The translations under genes were made by a program, and so were the position numbers. Positions 23,684 to 32,634 of a DNA stretch of 33,797 bases are shown one piece after another; positions within the stretch are counted from its first letter, which is position 1; the number at the start of each line of letters is the position of its first letter. Under the pieces are notes generated by a model that saw only the letters and a list, made by a program, of their open reading frames with translations, ran no database searches and was not told the origin of the DNA. Source of the stretch: Chloroflexota bacterium (lineage in GTDB: Bacteria; Chloroflexota; Ktedonobacteria; Ktedonobacterales; Ktedonobacteraceae); NCBI GenBank assembly GCA_005879655.1, contig VBJK01000172.1, positions 1 through 33,797 of the forward strand, written 5' to 3'.

Positions 23684-24859
23684 ATGGTAGCCATTGTGAA
23701 CCAGCAAGAGGCGACACAGGTTTATCTCAATACGCAGCGACATGGTCCAGCAGGGCATGGAGAAGTATCGCACGTCTATCCAACGTGTAAAACTGCCCCG
23801 CTACGGACAAAGGCGTCGGCGGGCAAGCAGGCCCGCAAGCAGGGGCAGGTCGTTATCGAGGACGGTTTCGAGGAGGTCGTTGGTACTAGTGAAAAAGAGG
23901 AAATGCTAACGGAACTCGAAGACTACACTCCTGTGCTAAAAAGGCGCAAAAAAAGAAAAACGACTGCCACTGATTTTAATGATGAATGTGAGTTGTTCTT
24001 AGATGAAGAGGAGGTTGAAGAAGAACATGATCACGAGGTTGACAGTGCAATCAGGCAATATCTGGCTGAAATTGGACGTTACCCTTTGTTAACGCCAGAG
24101 CAAGAATTAACCATTGCTCATAGAGCGGAAGAGGGTAATTTGCAAGCTCAGCAACAATTGGTTGAAGCCAACTTGCGCCTTGTGGTCAGCATTGCTAAAC
24201 GTTACAACAATCAGGGGATTTCACTTCTTGATCTTATTCAGGAGGGAAATCTGGGGCTGATTCGCGCTGTACAAAAATTCGATCCGCGACGTGGTTTTCG
24301 CTTCAGTACTTATGCAACATGGTGGATTCGCCAGGCTATTAGTAGAGCAGTTGCTGAACATACTCGTACGATTCATATACCAGTACACGTAGTGGAAATT
24401 ATCTATAAAATGAAACGTATTGCTCGCCAACTCTATCAAACCCTGGGACGTGACCCATTACCTGAAGAGCTTGCACAGGCTCTCAATATAACAAAAGAAA
24501 GAGTTGTAGAGCTACAGAGTATTGCAGAGGCACCTGTCTCGCTCGATGCTCCGTTGATGGATGATGAGCAGTATCATCTGGCAGATTCCCTGGAAGATAC
24601 TCACGCCACCGCACCTGCCGATGCCGTTACTCATGAAGTACTGCGTGACCAGATCTCGCATGCTTTAGAAACATTGAGTCAGCGTGAACGTCAGGTCATC
24701 GAATTGCGCTATGGCTTGCAAGATGGATACTGTCATACTTTGGAAGAGCTGAGTGCTCAGTTTAAGTTGACACGAGAACGCATTCGCCAAATTGAGGTGA
24801 AGGCATTACGAGCGTTGCGCCAACCAATTCAACTGCATCTACTACGAGATTTTGCGTGA
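23684..24859 (+). CDS. RpoD/SigA-type RNA polymerase sigma factor
   Basis: This 391-residue sigma-70 factor begins at ATG 23684 behind AAGGAG. Residues 1-125 are an unusual tail: basic ([10 protein letters not shown]) then very acidic ([15 protein letters not shown]), in place of a classical region 1.1. Then come region 1.2 ([21 protein letters not shown]), 2.1-2.2 ([31 protein letters not shown]), 2.3-2.4 ([22 protein letters not shown]), region 3, and 4.2 ([20 protein letters not shown]). Close to housekeeping SigA, it could be the main sigma or a group 2 copy. The last codons are repeated in the following 186-bp tandem duplication. Confidence 0.9.
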   Translation: MVAIVNQQEATQVYLNTQRHGPAGHGEVSHVYPTCKTAPLRTKASAGKQARKQGQVVIEDGFEEVVGTSEKEEMLTELEDYTPVLKRRKKRKTTATDFNDECELFLDEEEVEEEHDHEVDSAIRQYLAEIGRYPLLTPEQELTIAHRAEEGNLQAQQQLVEANLRLVVSIAKRYNNQGISLLDLIQEGNLGLIRAVQKFDPRRGFRFSTYATWWIRQAISRAVAEHTRTIHIPVHVVEIIYKMKRIARQLYQTLGRDPLPEELAQALNITKERVVELQSIAEAPVSLDAPLMDDEQYHLADSLEDTHATAPADAVTHEVLRDQISHALETLSQRERQVIELRYGLQDGYCHTLEELSAQFKLTRERIRQIEVKALRALRQPIQLHLLRDFA

Positions 24860-25211
24860 ATCTTTTGTTTGTAGCTGCGCAATTCATTGCGTCTGTGTAT
24901 GCACATCTCCCGTAGTTGCGCAATTTATTGCGCGGGAGGTGCGAACGCAGGTGCATAAATTGCACGGCTACAGATTGTTTGGCAAGTATGGCACAATAAA
25001 TTGCGCAAGTACGATGTTCTTCATCTGCTACGAGATTTTGCGTGAATCTTTTGTTTATAGCCGCGCAATTCATTGCGTCTGTGTATGCACATCTCCCGTA
25101 GTTGCGCAATTTATTGCGCGGGAGGTGAGAACGCAGGTGCCATAAATTGCACGGCTACAGATTGTTTGGCAAGCATGGCGCAATAAATTGCGCAAGTACG
25201 CTGTTCTTCAT
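24836..25211. repeat. Tandem 186-bp duplication packed with short palindromes
   Basis: Unit 1 begins at 24836 and unit 2 at 25022 (period 186, one small insertion). They are nearly identical, starting CATCTxCTACGAGATTTTGC. Unit 1 overlaps the sigma gene's last codons, and unit 2 repeats them. Each unit holds GCGCAATTCATTGCG (24877-24891; 25063-25077), GCGCAATTTATTGCGC (24918-24933; 25104-25119), a weaker GTGCATAAATTGCAC (24951-24965) and GCxCAATAAATTGCGC (24991-25006; 25178-25193). A further half copy (CGCGTAATTCATTGC) ends at 25232, next to the permease stop. The palindromes read the same on both strands and may be protein sites or hairpins. Confidence 0.85.
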
Positions 25212-25232
25212 ATCTCTCGCGTAATTCATTGC

Positions 25233-26600
25233 CTATTTCGCACGTCGCAAAGCCATAATCGGGTCAAGTCGTGAGGCTCGTATCGCCGGAATGAGACCAA
25301 AGACCAGTCCAATCGTCGAGGAGACAGCGAATGGCAAGATAAAGGTTGTCGGTGTTATGACAAAGGGAAAACTAAAGCTTGTGGCGGCCTTATAACCAGC
25401 TGCTAAACCCACCAGCAGGCCGAGTATACCTCCCACAATACATAGCACCAATGCCTCCATCAGAAACTGACTACGGATATCGCTCCGTTTTGCTCCCATT
25501 GACATACGAATACCAATCTCGCGTGTTCTTTCAGTGACGGAGACAATCATGATATTCATCACGCCGATACCGCCAACTGTCAGAGAAATGGCGGCAATAC
25601 CTACTAACAGCGTTGTCATCATGCTGGTCCCTTGCTGCACCTGCTGTAAGAGCTGATCGGCGGTTGTGATAGTAAAATCGTCAGGAATGCCTTTTGCGAT
25701 ATGATGAGTGTGCTCTAGCACGCGCTGAATAGCTCTTACTGTCTGGTTAACGCTATCTGAGGTAGTTGTTTGTACGATAATCTCATCGACGTTCGTAGGA
25801 TTGTTGCTGAGACGATAGCGCACGGTATTATAGGGCGTGAATATCACATCGTCCAGGTTAAAGCCACCTTTGGGAGCTAAGACTCCGATCACTTTAAGCG
25901 GTTGTCCGCGATAGGTAATGCTCTGGCCAATAGGATTGATATTCAGCGGGACGAAGAGATTTTGATAGACGGTATCACCAATGACGACTACTGGGCGTGC
26001 GCTGGCGTTGTCGCCTTCGTTAAACCAGAGTCCTTGTGCCATATCCCAGGAAGCCATATTCTCGTAATCTGGACTGACACCACTCACCCTGGTCTTCCAG
26101 TTCTGCTTTTGATAAACGGCCTGTCCACCGCTGGAAGAAAAAATTGGGCTGCTGGCGCTAATAGAGGGCAACCTTGTCACCGCTTGATAATCCTCAAAGC
26201 TAAGTTGCCGACCTGTCGTTCTGCGCGAGGGTCCACGCGTACGTCCTATGCCTGCATCGATGGTAATAGAAGTCGCGCCCTGGCTCAAAATCTGATTGGT
26301 AAAGTAAGCAGTTGCACCTTGCGTCAAAATGAAGACGGCGACGACGGCAGCAACTCCGATGAAGATGGCTAGCATGGTGAGCAGGGAACGCGTCTTATTG
26401 GCTGAGACGGCCTCGATAGCATTCGTAAAATTTGCGCCCGTGCGGCTAATCGGTCTGGCTTTGCGTAGGCGAAATTCCTGGAGCATATTTTCCATAGCAA
26501 AATCCTGCTGAGGGACGCTCTCTGGCACAGCAGGTAGCGCAGTAAGAGTTGCTGGCGGTGCCGCTTGTTGTCTGGCATGAGGCTGTACGGAAGCGCTCAC
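25233..26600 (-). CDS. MacB-type ABC transporter permease (second copy)
   Basis: This 455-residue protein has a MacB_PCD/FtsX layout: cytoplasmic tail rich in Ala/Pro (residues 1-55), membrane helix at about 72-95 (SLLTMLAIFIGVAAVVAVF), a large extracellular domain, and three helices near the C-terminus (VGIAAISLTVGGIGVMN, CIVGGILGLLVGLAA, PFAVSSTIGLVFGLIPAI). The cytoplasmic loop carries SVTERTREIGIRMSMGA, which contacts the ATPase. It closely resembles its neighbour, so they are paralogues that probably pair. GTG 26600 has AAGGAGG 7 nt upstream. Last gene of the operon. Confidence 0.9.
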   Translation of the reverse strand: MSASVQPHARQQAAPPATLTALPAVPESVPQQDFAMENMLQEFRLRKARPISRTGANFTNAIEAVSANKTRSLLTMLAIFIGVAAVVAVFILTQGATAYFTNQILSQGATSITIDAGIGRTRGPSRRTTGRQLSFEDYQAVTRLPSISASSPIFSSSGGQAVYQKQNWKTRVSGVSPDYENMASWDMAQGLWFNEGDNASARPVVVIGDTVYQNLFVPLNINPIGQSITYRGQPLKVIGVLAPKGGFNLDDVIFTPYNTVRYRLSNNPTNVDEIIVQTTTSDSVNQTVRAIQRVLEHTHHIAKGIPDDFTITTADQLLQQVQQGTSMMTTLLVGIAAISLTVGGIGVMNIMIVSVTERTREIGIRMSMGAKRSDIRSQFLMEALVLCIVGGILGLLVGLAAGYKAATSFSFPFVITPTTFILPFAVSSTIGLVFGLIPAIRASRLDPIMALRRAK

Positions 26601-26650
26601 AGGGTTTCCTCCTTGATCTCATTCTTCTCCTCTGCTTATCTTTGCATTGG

Positions 26651-28027
26651 CTATTCTACTGCACGCAGTGCCTCTATCGGATCGAGACGAGCGGCTTGTA
26701 TAGCTGGATAGATACCAAAAATCACGGTGATAGCTATGGATACAGCTACTGGCATAATGATGGTTATCGGTGTCACCACAAGTGGCAAGCCAAAAATAGT
26801 TGTGACGCCCCAACCAATCAGTAAACCCAGCAACAGGCCAAGCCCTGCTCCAAGCAGACACAATACAAGAGCCTCAACAAGAAATTGATTACGGATATCG
26901 CCCCGTCGTGCTCCAATTGCCATGCGTAGACCAATCTCGCTGGTACGTTCTGTTATCGAGACGAGCATAATATTCATAATACCAATACCGCCCACCGTCA
27001 AAGAGATGGCGGCAATGCCTACCAGTAACAAGGTCATCACAACTGTTTGCTGTTGCGCCCTTTGCAAGATCTGCGCAAAGTTAAAAAGCTGAAAGTCGTA
27101 GCTCGCTGGATCTTTGAGGCGATGATTTTTTGCCAATTGATCAATAATATTCTGCTGTGCTGTGGGCACGTTATCGGTACTATCCGCCATGGCCACAATT
27201 TGATTGATGTAGGTCACGTTATTCAGACGCAAATGAGCAGTATTGAATGGTACGTAGATGACATCATCCTGGCCTAGGCCCTTGGTTGCCAGGACACCGA
27301 TAACTCTGAAGATCTGATTACGAATGCGAATCGTTTGTCCTATGGGGTTGGTGTTCGTGGCATCAAAGAGATTATGTGCGACCGTGTCACCAAGCACCGC
27401 CACTGCTGCGCCGCGCTGATCATCCTGCGGGGAAAACCAGTCTCCCTGTGCTAGCGTCCAGTTCTGGATCGTCTGATCATCCACATTGGTGCCATTAATA
27501 GTGGTACTCCAGTCCTGGTTTCTATAGATGACTTGTGTTGATACTACGAGCATTGGGCTTACGAATGCTACATGGGGTAGGCCAAGCAGTGATTGCTCAT
27601 CGGCTAAGGTGAGGGATTGACCCGTGCCGGAACCCTGTGCAGCGCCACGATTTTGTGTAGAGCCAGGAAAGACGATGATGGTATTGGTGCCCAGGCTGGC
27701 AATGATATTGGCGATGTAGCCATTGACACCTTGCGTCAAGGTAAAGGCTGCAATCACGGCAGCAACGCCAATAAAGATACCTAGCGTCGTGAGCAGTGAA
27801 CGCAAGCGATTACTCCAGATAGCTTCTATGGCGCTCCCAAAACTTGCTCCCAGCTTACTAAAAGGGGGAGCACCATGCTTCTGCTTGAGCGCGTATAGCT
27901 CTTGCATGAAGCTAGGAGAGTGACTTTTTGCTTCTGTAGTAGAGGATGGAGTAACGGGTGTTAGCGCGGTCGGCGGCGCAACGGTAGCAGTTGGACGCCT
28001 GACACGCGGGGCTACTGAACGACTCAT
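26651..28027 (-). CDS. MacB-type ABC transporter permease (first copy)
   Basis: This 458-residue permease uses ATG 28027 (MSRSVAPRVRRPTATV), since AAGGAGG lies 7 nt ahead. The frame also continues upstream to 28135 but without a ribosome site. Layout matches its neighbour: Thr/Pro-rich tail, first membrane helix (SLLTTLGIFIGVAAVIAAF), extracellular domain (residues about 90-310), and three C-terminal helices with SITERTSEIGLRMAIGA between. It should form a heterodimer with the second permease and export a peptide, lipid or drug together with the adaptor. The substrate is unknown. Spacing to the next gene is 50 nt. Confidence 0.92.
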   Translation of the reverse strand: MSRSVAPRVRRPTATVAPPTALTPVTPSSTTEAKSHSPSFMQELYALKQKHGAPPFSKLGASFGSAIEAIWSNRLRSLLTTLGIFIGVAAVIAAFTLTQGVNGYIANIIASLGTNTIIVFPGSTQNRGAAQGSGTGQSLTLADEQSLLGLPHVAFVSPMLVVSTQVIYRNQDWSTTINGTNVDDQTIQNWTLAQGDWFSPQDDQRGAAVAVLGDTVAHNLFDATNTNPIGQTIRIRNQIFRVIGVLATKGLGQDDVIYVPFNTAHLRLNNVTYINQIVAMADSTDNVPTAQQNIIDQLAKNHRLKDPASYDFQLFNFAQILQRAQQQTVVMTLLLVGIAAISLTVGGIGIMNIMLVSITERTSEIGLRMAIGARRGDIRNQFLVEALVLCLLGAGLGLLLGLLIGWGVTTIFGLPLVVTPITIIMPVAVSIAITVIFGIYPAIQAARLDPIEALRAVE

Positions 28028-28131
28028 CCAGTTTCCTCCTTTCAATGCCTTGCCTTTGGCTGTGGCACCTAGGCTGGACAACGAAACCGCAAGAATCTCA
28101 GGGGACATGCCCCCGCCGTTCACGCGTGGGG

Positions 28132-29418
28132 TCATTGACTCTCATCCGGTGACGTTACTACTTCATTACGCGCTAAGCGTCTGGTACTTACAGGTTCATC
28201 GCGCACGATGCAACCGTCGAGAAAGGCTACCTGGCGTTTCGCATAATCCGCAACTTTCAAATCATGCGTGACGAGAACGATGGTGAGACCCTGATCGTTC
28301 AATGCCTGCAACATCGCTATAATTTCTACGCTGGTACGGCTATCCAGGTTGCCTGTTGGTTCGTCCGCGAGCAGTAAGGATGGTCCATTGACCAGTGCAC
28401 GCGCGATGGCTACACGCTGTTGCTGGCCACCAGACATTTCTGGTGGCTTATGATTGACGCGTTCTCCTAAACCAACAAGGGTGAGCACTTTGCGTGCACG
28501 TCGCTCCTGCTCGTTCCTGGAAATACCGGCGTAGACCATTGGCAGCATCACATTCTTGAGTGCAGTAGAGCGTCCAAGCAGGTTAAATCCCTGAAAGACA
28601 AAGCCAAGGAGCTGGTTACGAATAGTAGCAAGGTCATCATTGGACATGCGACTGACCAACCTGCCTGCTAGCCAGTATTCTCCCTTTGTTGGTCGGTCCA
28701 GACAGCCAAGGAGATTCATAAAGGTGGACTTACCAGAGCCGGATGGTCCCAGGATAGCAACGAACTCGCCCGGATATACCTCCAGCGAGACGCCACGCAG
28801 TGCATGCACCAGGGTTTTCTTGCCCACCCCATACGTTTTTGTCAGATTACGAACTGCGATCACCGGGGTCTGTTCACTATCTCTAGCTACAGGCTTACCA
28901 GTACTCTGCATCGGCTCTGCTCTAGCCGTGATAGGCTCTGCTGAAATCATCGTCTGTGGATACACCATCGCTGTAGCAGTCTCAAGCGGCTCTAACGCAA
29001 CATTGGGTGCTGCTATTGCCTGATACGGCATCGTTGGCAGATGGTCAACGGGTGTATGTACAGTCTGCTGTTGCGCGAGCAGCGGGTCAACGGGTGCAAC
29101 CACAGCCTCCCGCTTGGTTGGTTGCTCATCAATCGCTGGGGCAACTACCTCCTGTTGCGCGAGCGGTGAGTCAACAGGTGCAGGAACAATCTGCTGTTGC
29201 GTGGGCAGTTGGTCAACAGGTGCAGGAACGGCCTCCGGTCTGGTTGGTTGCTCGTCAATCGCCGGAGGAGCTAGCTCCAGCATATCAGGAGTGGGAACAA
29301 CCAACCCTATTTGTGTGGGCAGTTCGTCAATGGCGGTCTGATCTGGAACAAGTCGCCGCGCCTTGAATGGAGGTTGTTGTTCTCCGTTATCAGATCGCTT
29401 TTTGTTTTTCTTTGCCAT
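28132..29418 (-). CDS. MacB/LolD-type ABC ATPase with a repetitive N-terminal tail
   Basis: This 428-residue ATPase keeps an ordinary ABC domain at about 187-415: Walker [10 protein letters not shown] (224-232), Q-loop [10 protein letters not shown], signature [14 protein letters not shown], Walker [14 protein letters not shown] and H-loop [11 protein letters not shown]. The first about 185 residues are unusual, being low-complexity with a repeating unit like [14 protein letters not shown] and PAIDEQPT. Stand-alone MacB-type ATPases usually lack such a tail. It forms the motor for the two permeases and the split adaptor. The long gap (104 nt) to the next gene has no other features. The ribosome site (GAGAG) is weak. 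Confidence 0.9.
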   Translation of the reverse strand: MAKKNKKRSDNGEQQPPFKARRLVPDQTAIDELPTQIGLVVPTPDMLELAPPAIDEQPTRPEAVPAPVDQLPTQQQIVPAPVDSPLAQQEVVAPAIDEQPTKREAVVAPVDPLLAQQQTVHTPVDHLPTMPYQAIAAPNVALEPLETATAMVYPQTMISAEPITARAEPMQSTGKPVARDSEQTPVIAVRNLTKTYGVGKKTLVHALRGVSLEVYPGEFVAILGPSGSGKSTFMNLLGCLDRPTKGEYWLAGRLVSRMSNDDLATIRNQLLGFVFQGFNLLGRSTALKNVMLPMVYAGISRNEQERRARKVLTLVGLGERVNHKPPEMSGGQQQRVAIARALVNGPSLLLADEPTGNLDSRTSVEIIAMLQALNDQGLTIVLVTHDLKVADYAKRQVAFLDGCIVRDEPVSTRRLARNEVVTSPDESQ

Positions 29419-29490
29419 ATTGGAGATCTCTCATGTACAGATCAACGTGTGCTACAATGAGGCACAACTCTTGCACTCAAAGAACAACAT

Positions 29491-30768
29491 TTAGCCGCCC
29501 TGAGCGGTAGTATTCGTGCCGCCTGGTCTGCCAAACTGCTCGCCGGTACGGTTGCCATCAACAATGACATCATTAGTAGTCAAACCGTCTAACACCTCGT
29601 ATTGTGTGCCGTCTGTCAGCCCAAGAACAACTGGTTTAACTACAAAATTATCGTCAGGTTTTTCAAGTACAAAGGTTGGAATTGGACTTACTGCCACAAT
29701 ATCCGCGTTGTTACTTTCTAGGTTCGCTAGCAGCTGACGCGCCTGCCTCATGGCCTGAGCCACCGCCTTAGATTCGACGAGTGCCTGCCTGCCCGTAGTA
29801 GGGTTGCTCGTGCTGGATAGGCGTGCAAAGTTCACTGCCTCTACTGGGATCAGCAAAACACCACTATGCTGCACAACAGTAATCGTCACATTCGCTGTCA
29901 TGTTCGGCAGCAGATTCGCTCCTTGCAGACTACTCGCATTCACATCAATCGTTACAGGGTACGTCACTACGTTTGAAACCGTCTGACCATTGGGCGAAAT
30001 GGCACTGACGGTGCCTATAAATGTGCGTCCGTTAAACGCATTCACAGTAAAGGTGGCTGCATCGCCAACTTGCAGACTTCCCGTGTCGGTTTCGTTCACA
30101 TTGGCTTGCACTTGCAACGCCTGAGTATCAACGAGCTGAATAAAGGTGCTGGCGGTGGTTGTCGTGCTGGCGCTACTTGCATTGGCAGGCACACCAGGTA
30201 TCCCACCCACGTTACCATTGATCACGGTGACAACTCCATCGTGAGGAGCCAGCAGTATGGCATTATCCATATCTCGCTTATAAGCCGCTAACTGTGTCAA
30301 GTCCTGATTGAGCTTACTCTGGAGCGAAGTTACCGAACTCTGCGAGCTTGCACTGGAGTTGTTGGCACTTGCTTGATCGGTATTGATCCTCGCTTGATCA
30401 GTGTTGACCCTCGACTGTGCCGTCTGAATGTTTGCGTTGCCAGTAGCAGTATCAAGATTTAGCCTTTGTTGATCAGCAGAGACTTTGGCTTGTGCGCTTT
30501 GCAGGAGTTGATTTTGAGTGGCTACAGTTGAATCACGATTTTTTTGGGCAAGCTGTGCACATGTGCTGTAATCTGGTTTTAGAGTAGATGTGGCATTTGG
30601 ATTTGCTGGAACAGCTGGCGTTGCGTACGAATTTCCGTTCCTACCAGCTTGAACTGTAGCTGTTGCATTAACAGCTATAGCAGTAGCTGTTGCAGAACAA
30701 GAGTTCAGATCAGACTGTAGTTTAGCATTAGCAGCAGCAATCGCTGCATTTACCTGCTGTTGCGTCAT
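29491..30768 (-). CDS. MacA/HlyD-type adaptor, C-terminal part of split gene
   Basis: This 425-residue frame continues the adaptor that starts at 31238. It holds the rest of the alpha-hairpin coiled coil (LLQSAQAKVSADQQRLNLDT through QSKLNQDLTQLAAY), the second half of the lipoyl domain (AILLAPHDGVVTVINGNVGG), a beta-barrel part (NVNETDTGSLQVGDAATFTV) and the membrane-proximal domain to the Gly-rich end. No signal or membrane anchor is present here. Its ATG overlaps the previous stop as ATGA without a good ribosome site. Either the two halves assemble after coupled translation or a frameshift has broken the gene. Confidence 0.8.
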   Translation of the reverse strand: MTQQQVNAAIAAANAKLQSDLNSCSATATAIAVNATATVQAGRNGNSYATPAVPANPNATSTLKPDYSTCAQLAQKNRDSTVATQNQLLQSAQAKVSADQQRLNLDTATGNANIQTAQSRVNTDQARINTDQASANNSSASSQSSVTSLQSKLNQDLTQLAAYKRDMDNAILLAPHDGVVTVINGNVGGIPGVPANASSASTTTTASTFIQLVDTQALQVQANVNETDTGSLQVGDAATFTVNAFNGRTFIGTVSAISPNGQTVSNVVTYPVTIDVNASSLQGANLLPNMTANVTITVVQHSGVLLIPVEAVNFARLSSTSNPTTGRQALVESKAVAQAMRQARQLLANLESNNADIVAVSPIPTFVLEKPDDNFVVKPVVLGLTDGTQYEVLDGLTTNDVIVDGNRTGEQFGRPGGTNTTAQGG

Positions 30769-31238
30769 GCTTGCTGGTCACTCGCCAATGCAGTCTGATC
30801 CGCAGCCACATTGGCAGTGCCTACGCCTTGAGTAGTTCCCAAACTATTCTGAGCGGCGGCGATATTGTTCTGATCTGCCTGGACAATGGCTAATTGCTGA
30901 TTGTAGGCATTCTGCAAGATTGTCTTATCAATGATAGCTAAGCGCTGGCTCTTCTTTACCTTCTGTCCCACAGCCACATTGATCTCTTCAATTCTAGCTG
31001 AGCTAGTACCAGTGCCGCTGAAAGTTAAATTATACACAGAAGATTGCATAGGCCCGGTGGCACCAATGGTAATAGATAAATCACCTTGCTTGACCGCCTG
31101 TGTCTGGTACTGTGCAGTCGGCTTATTAAAGACGTTAGAGATTGGCCCTCGTAAGAATATCGCTGGTAATATAACGGTCAGTACGACAATAATCAAAGCA
31201 ATAATCGTACCACGTCTTCCCCACCAGGGTAGTTGCAT
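30765..31238 (-). CDS. MacA/HlyD-type adaptor, N-terminal part of split gene
   Basis: This 157-residue product has an N-terminal membrane anchor (RRGTIIALIIVVLTVILPAI), the first half of the lipoyl domain (SARIEEINVAVGQKVKKSQR) and the start of the coiled coil, then stops at DQQA. The matching other half of the lipoyl domain lies in the downstream frame, so neither part looks complete. AGGAGGTC lies 7 nt before ATG 31238. It opens the minus-strand operon behind the 31294-31323 promoter. A one- or two-base indel near 30768 would fuse the two frames. Confidence 0.8.
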   Translation of the reverse strand: MQLPWWGRRGTIIALIIVVLTVILPAIFLRGPISNVFNKPTAQYQTQAVKQGDLSITIGATGPMQSSVYNLTFSGTGTSSARIEEINVAVGQKVKKSQRLAIIDKTILQNAYNQQLAIVQADQNNIAAAQNSLGTTQGVGTANVAADQTALASDQQA

Positions 31239-31293
31239 AAAAAAGACCTCCTGGTTTTTTTATAGATTTATACATTTTGATCAGTAACGGTAG

Positions 31294-31323
31294 AGTAGAT
31301 TTAGAAAACCTGCCATATGTCAA
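31294..31323 (-). promoter_or_regulatory. Putative promoter of the MacAB-type operon
   Basis: On the minus strand TTGACA (31323-31318), 18 nt and TCTACT (31299-31294) resemble a sigma-70 promoter, 56 nt before the adaptor start. Other bases of 31239-31538 hold nothing that is clearly recognised. Confidence 0.5.
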
Positions 31324-31538
31324 GCTTTAGTATACCTGGACTTACCCGTAATGTCATCGCAGATTTGTAAAGATTCTGTAAAAGTACTTGCCTCATGAGA
31401 GTACCTTAGACCCATAGATTTGGAAAAGGGCACAGATACCGGTAAGATAATAATACTATAGTAACGATAAGCAGAAACTTTCAGGGGAAACTAGTACTTC
31501 CATGGTATCACAGTACCGTAGGTTGAAGGGCGAAAAAA

Positions 31539-32393
31539 ATGATTGTACGAGTTCACGGTTTTGACTGGCATATATATGCAGAACATATCATGCCATCCCT
31601 GAAACAATGGATAAATGCAGAAGACGCATCTGCTGTATACCAACTATTTACGCAAACACGTTGTGCTCAGGAGGAGGAAGCTGTCCCGGCCCCCCTGCGC
31701 GATCTTTTAACCTGGCCACGTGCTCAAGCTTTTGTCAAACAGTTGCCGCGCAGTTCACGCATACGTCGTGAATACGAGTTGCTCTGCTCAGCGGAAGCGT
31801 TTACGCGGGTAAGTGATCGCTATGCGCATTTGCATACGCCTCGGCTCCATCAGTCTGCGGAGGCGCTACGCACGGTCTGGGGTGCGCTGATCGAGGAGTA
31901 TTGTTTGCCGTGGCAGCGCATCAGCATCGATGAGATAACAGCCCTTGCGGGGATAGCGGCTCCAAGCGAGACGGACGACGACTTGCCAGAGATCACGGCG
32001 GTAGGAATTATGGTTGGCCGTCTGCCGACGACGCTGCACTTGCGTGGCTGGCTGGCCAAGATCTCCATATGTGCTATGGCCCTGTTTGAGCTGTTAGTAT
32101 GTGGGCGGCGCAGTATGCCTTTTGGCTACCTGTCTGGCGACCCTTTTGGTTGCTACATTGGTTATCTGACCCCCGACGAGATCCGGCAACTGGCGCTCAT
32201 CCTGCGCGATGTGCAGCTTCCTGATCGGGTGCAGGCTGAGGCGGATTATCAACAATTTCTTATGCAACAGGCGGCGGGAACGCAGGGAGGGCGTATGATC
32301 GATGAGGTACTTCCTGCTTATGCCGGACCATTTGTCAAGGCGGTACAGCTTGCAGAGCGCCAGGGGCTAGGGTTGCTTTGTAGCGTAGGGTAA
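31539..32393 (+). CDS. Hypothetical protein
   Basis: This 284-residue protein is not recognised. It starts MIVRVHGFDWHIYAEHIMPS behind AAGGGC, about 8 nt upstream. It appears soluble and helical, with RTVWGALIEEYCLPW in the middle, an Asp-rich loop (SETDDDLPEITAVG), and a likely folded C-terminal part that includes FGYLSGDPFGCYIGYLTPDE. No signal peptide or certain membrane helix is seen (ISICAMALFELLVCG is the most hydrophobic part). It stands alone after the divergent adaptor gene. The GYLxGDPxGCYIGYLT segment is the best handle for family searches. Confidence 0.7.
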   Translation: MIVRVHGFDWHIYAEHIMPSLKQWINAEDASAVYQLFTQTRCAQEEEAVPAPLRDLLTWPRAQAFVKQLPRSSRIRREYELLCSAEAFTRVSDRYAHLHTPRLHQSAEALRTVWGALIEEYCLPWQRISIDEITALAGIAAPSETDDDLPEITAVGIMVGRLPTTLHLRGWLAKISICAMALFELLVCGRRSMPFGYLSGDPFGCYIGYLTPDEIRQLALILRDVQLPDRVQAEADYQQFLMQQAAGTQGGRMIDEVLPAYAGPFVKAVQLAERQGLGLLCSVG

Positions 32394-32412
32394 GGGTATC
32401 CTCTCTACTCGT

Positions 32413-32442
32413 TTGACCATGCACAAAAAAATACTGTAGAAT
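32413..32442 (+). promoter_or_regulatory. Strong-looking sigma-70 promoter
   Basis: TTGACC (32413-32418), 18 nt and TAGAAT (32437-32442) each match the consensus at five of six positions. Transcription should start at about 32449, right at GGAGG (32448-32452), which precedes a small ORF. Confidence 0.45.
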
Positions 32443-32457
32443 AAGCTGGAGGTGGCT

Positions 32458-32634
32458 TTGCGTCACTTTCTGCTTGCCGTGATAGTGGCGTGCAGTATCA
32501 TTGCCTCTGCTACTCCATTATTACAGCAGGTATCTATTTTGCTGGGGCATAGAAAGAAGCGGAACACAAAGCCCAAACGACACCGACCTTTTCCTTCATA
32601 CTGTCCTCTAAGGAGTATGGAAACTAATTTTTGA
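32458..32634 (+). CDS. Possible small membrane-anchored or secreted peptide
   Basis: TTG 32458, 5 nt after GGAGG, opens a 58-residue frame. Residues 3-30 are hydrophobic (FLLAVIVACSIIASATPLL, with a lipobox-like IVAC), and 31-45 are very basic (HRKKRNTKPKRHRP). No family is known. The good promoter supports expression, but the frame ends directly before a decayed transporter fragment in the same frame. A chance frame in decaying DNA remains possible. Confidence 0.3.
   Translation: MRHFLLAVIVACSIIASATPLLQQVSILLGHRKKRNTKPKRHRPFPSYCPLRSMETNF

Noticed and set aside
24762..25109. Minus-strand frame with an internally repeated protein across the 186-bp repeats
   Set aside because: It is only the translation of the DNA repeat, with no ribosome site and no family, and overlaps the sigma gene's end.
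24836..25232. CRISPR-like array
   Set aside because: There are just two long units (186 bp) without unique spacers, and no cas genes nearby.
28027..28135. Longer N-terminus for the first MacB-like permease
   Set aside because: The start at 28027 has AAGGAGG at ideal distance. The extra 36 codons have no ribosome site.
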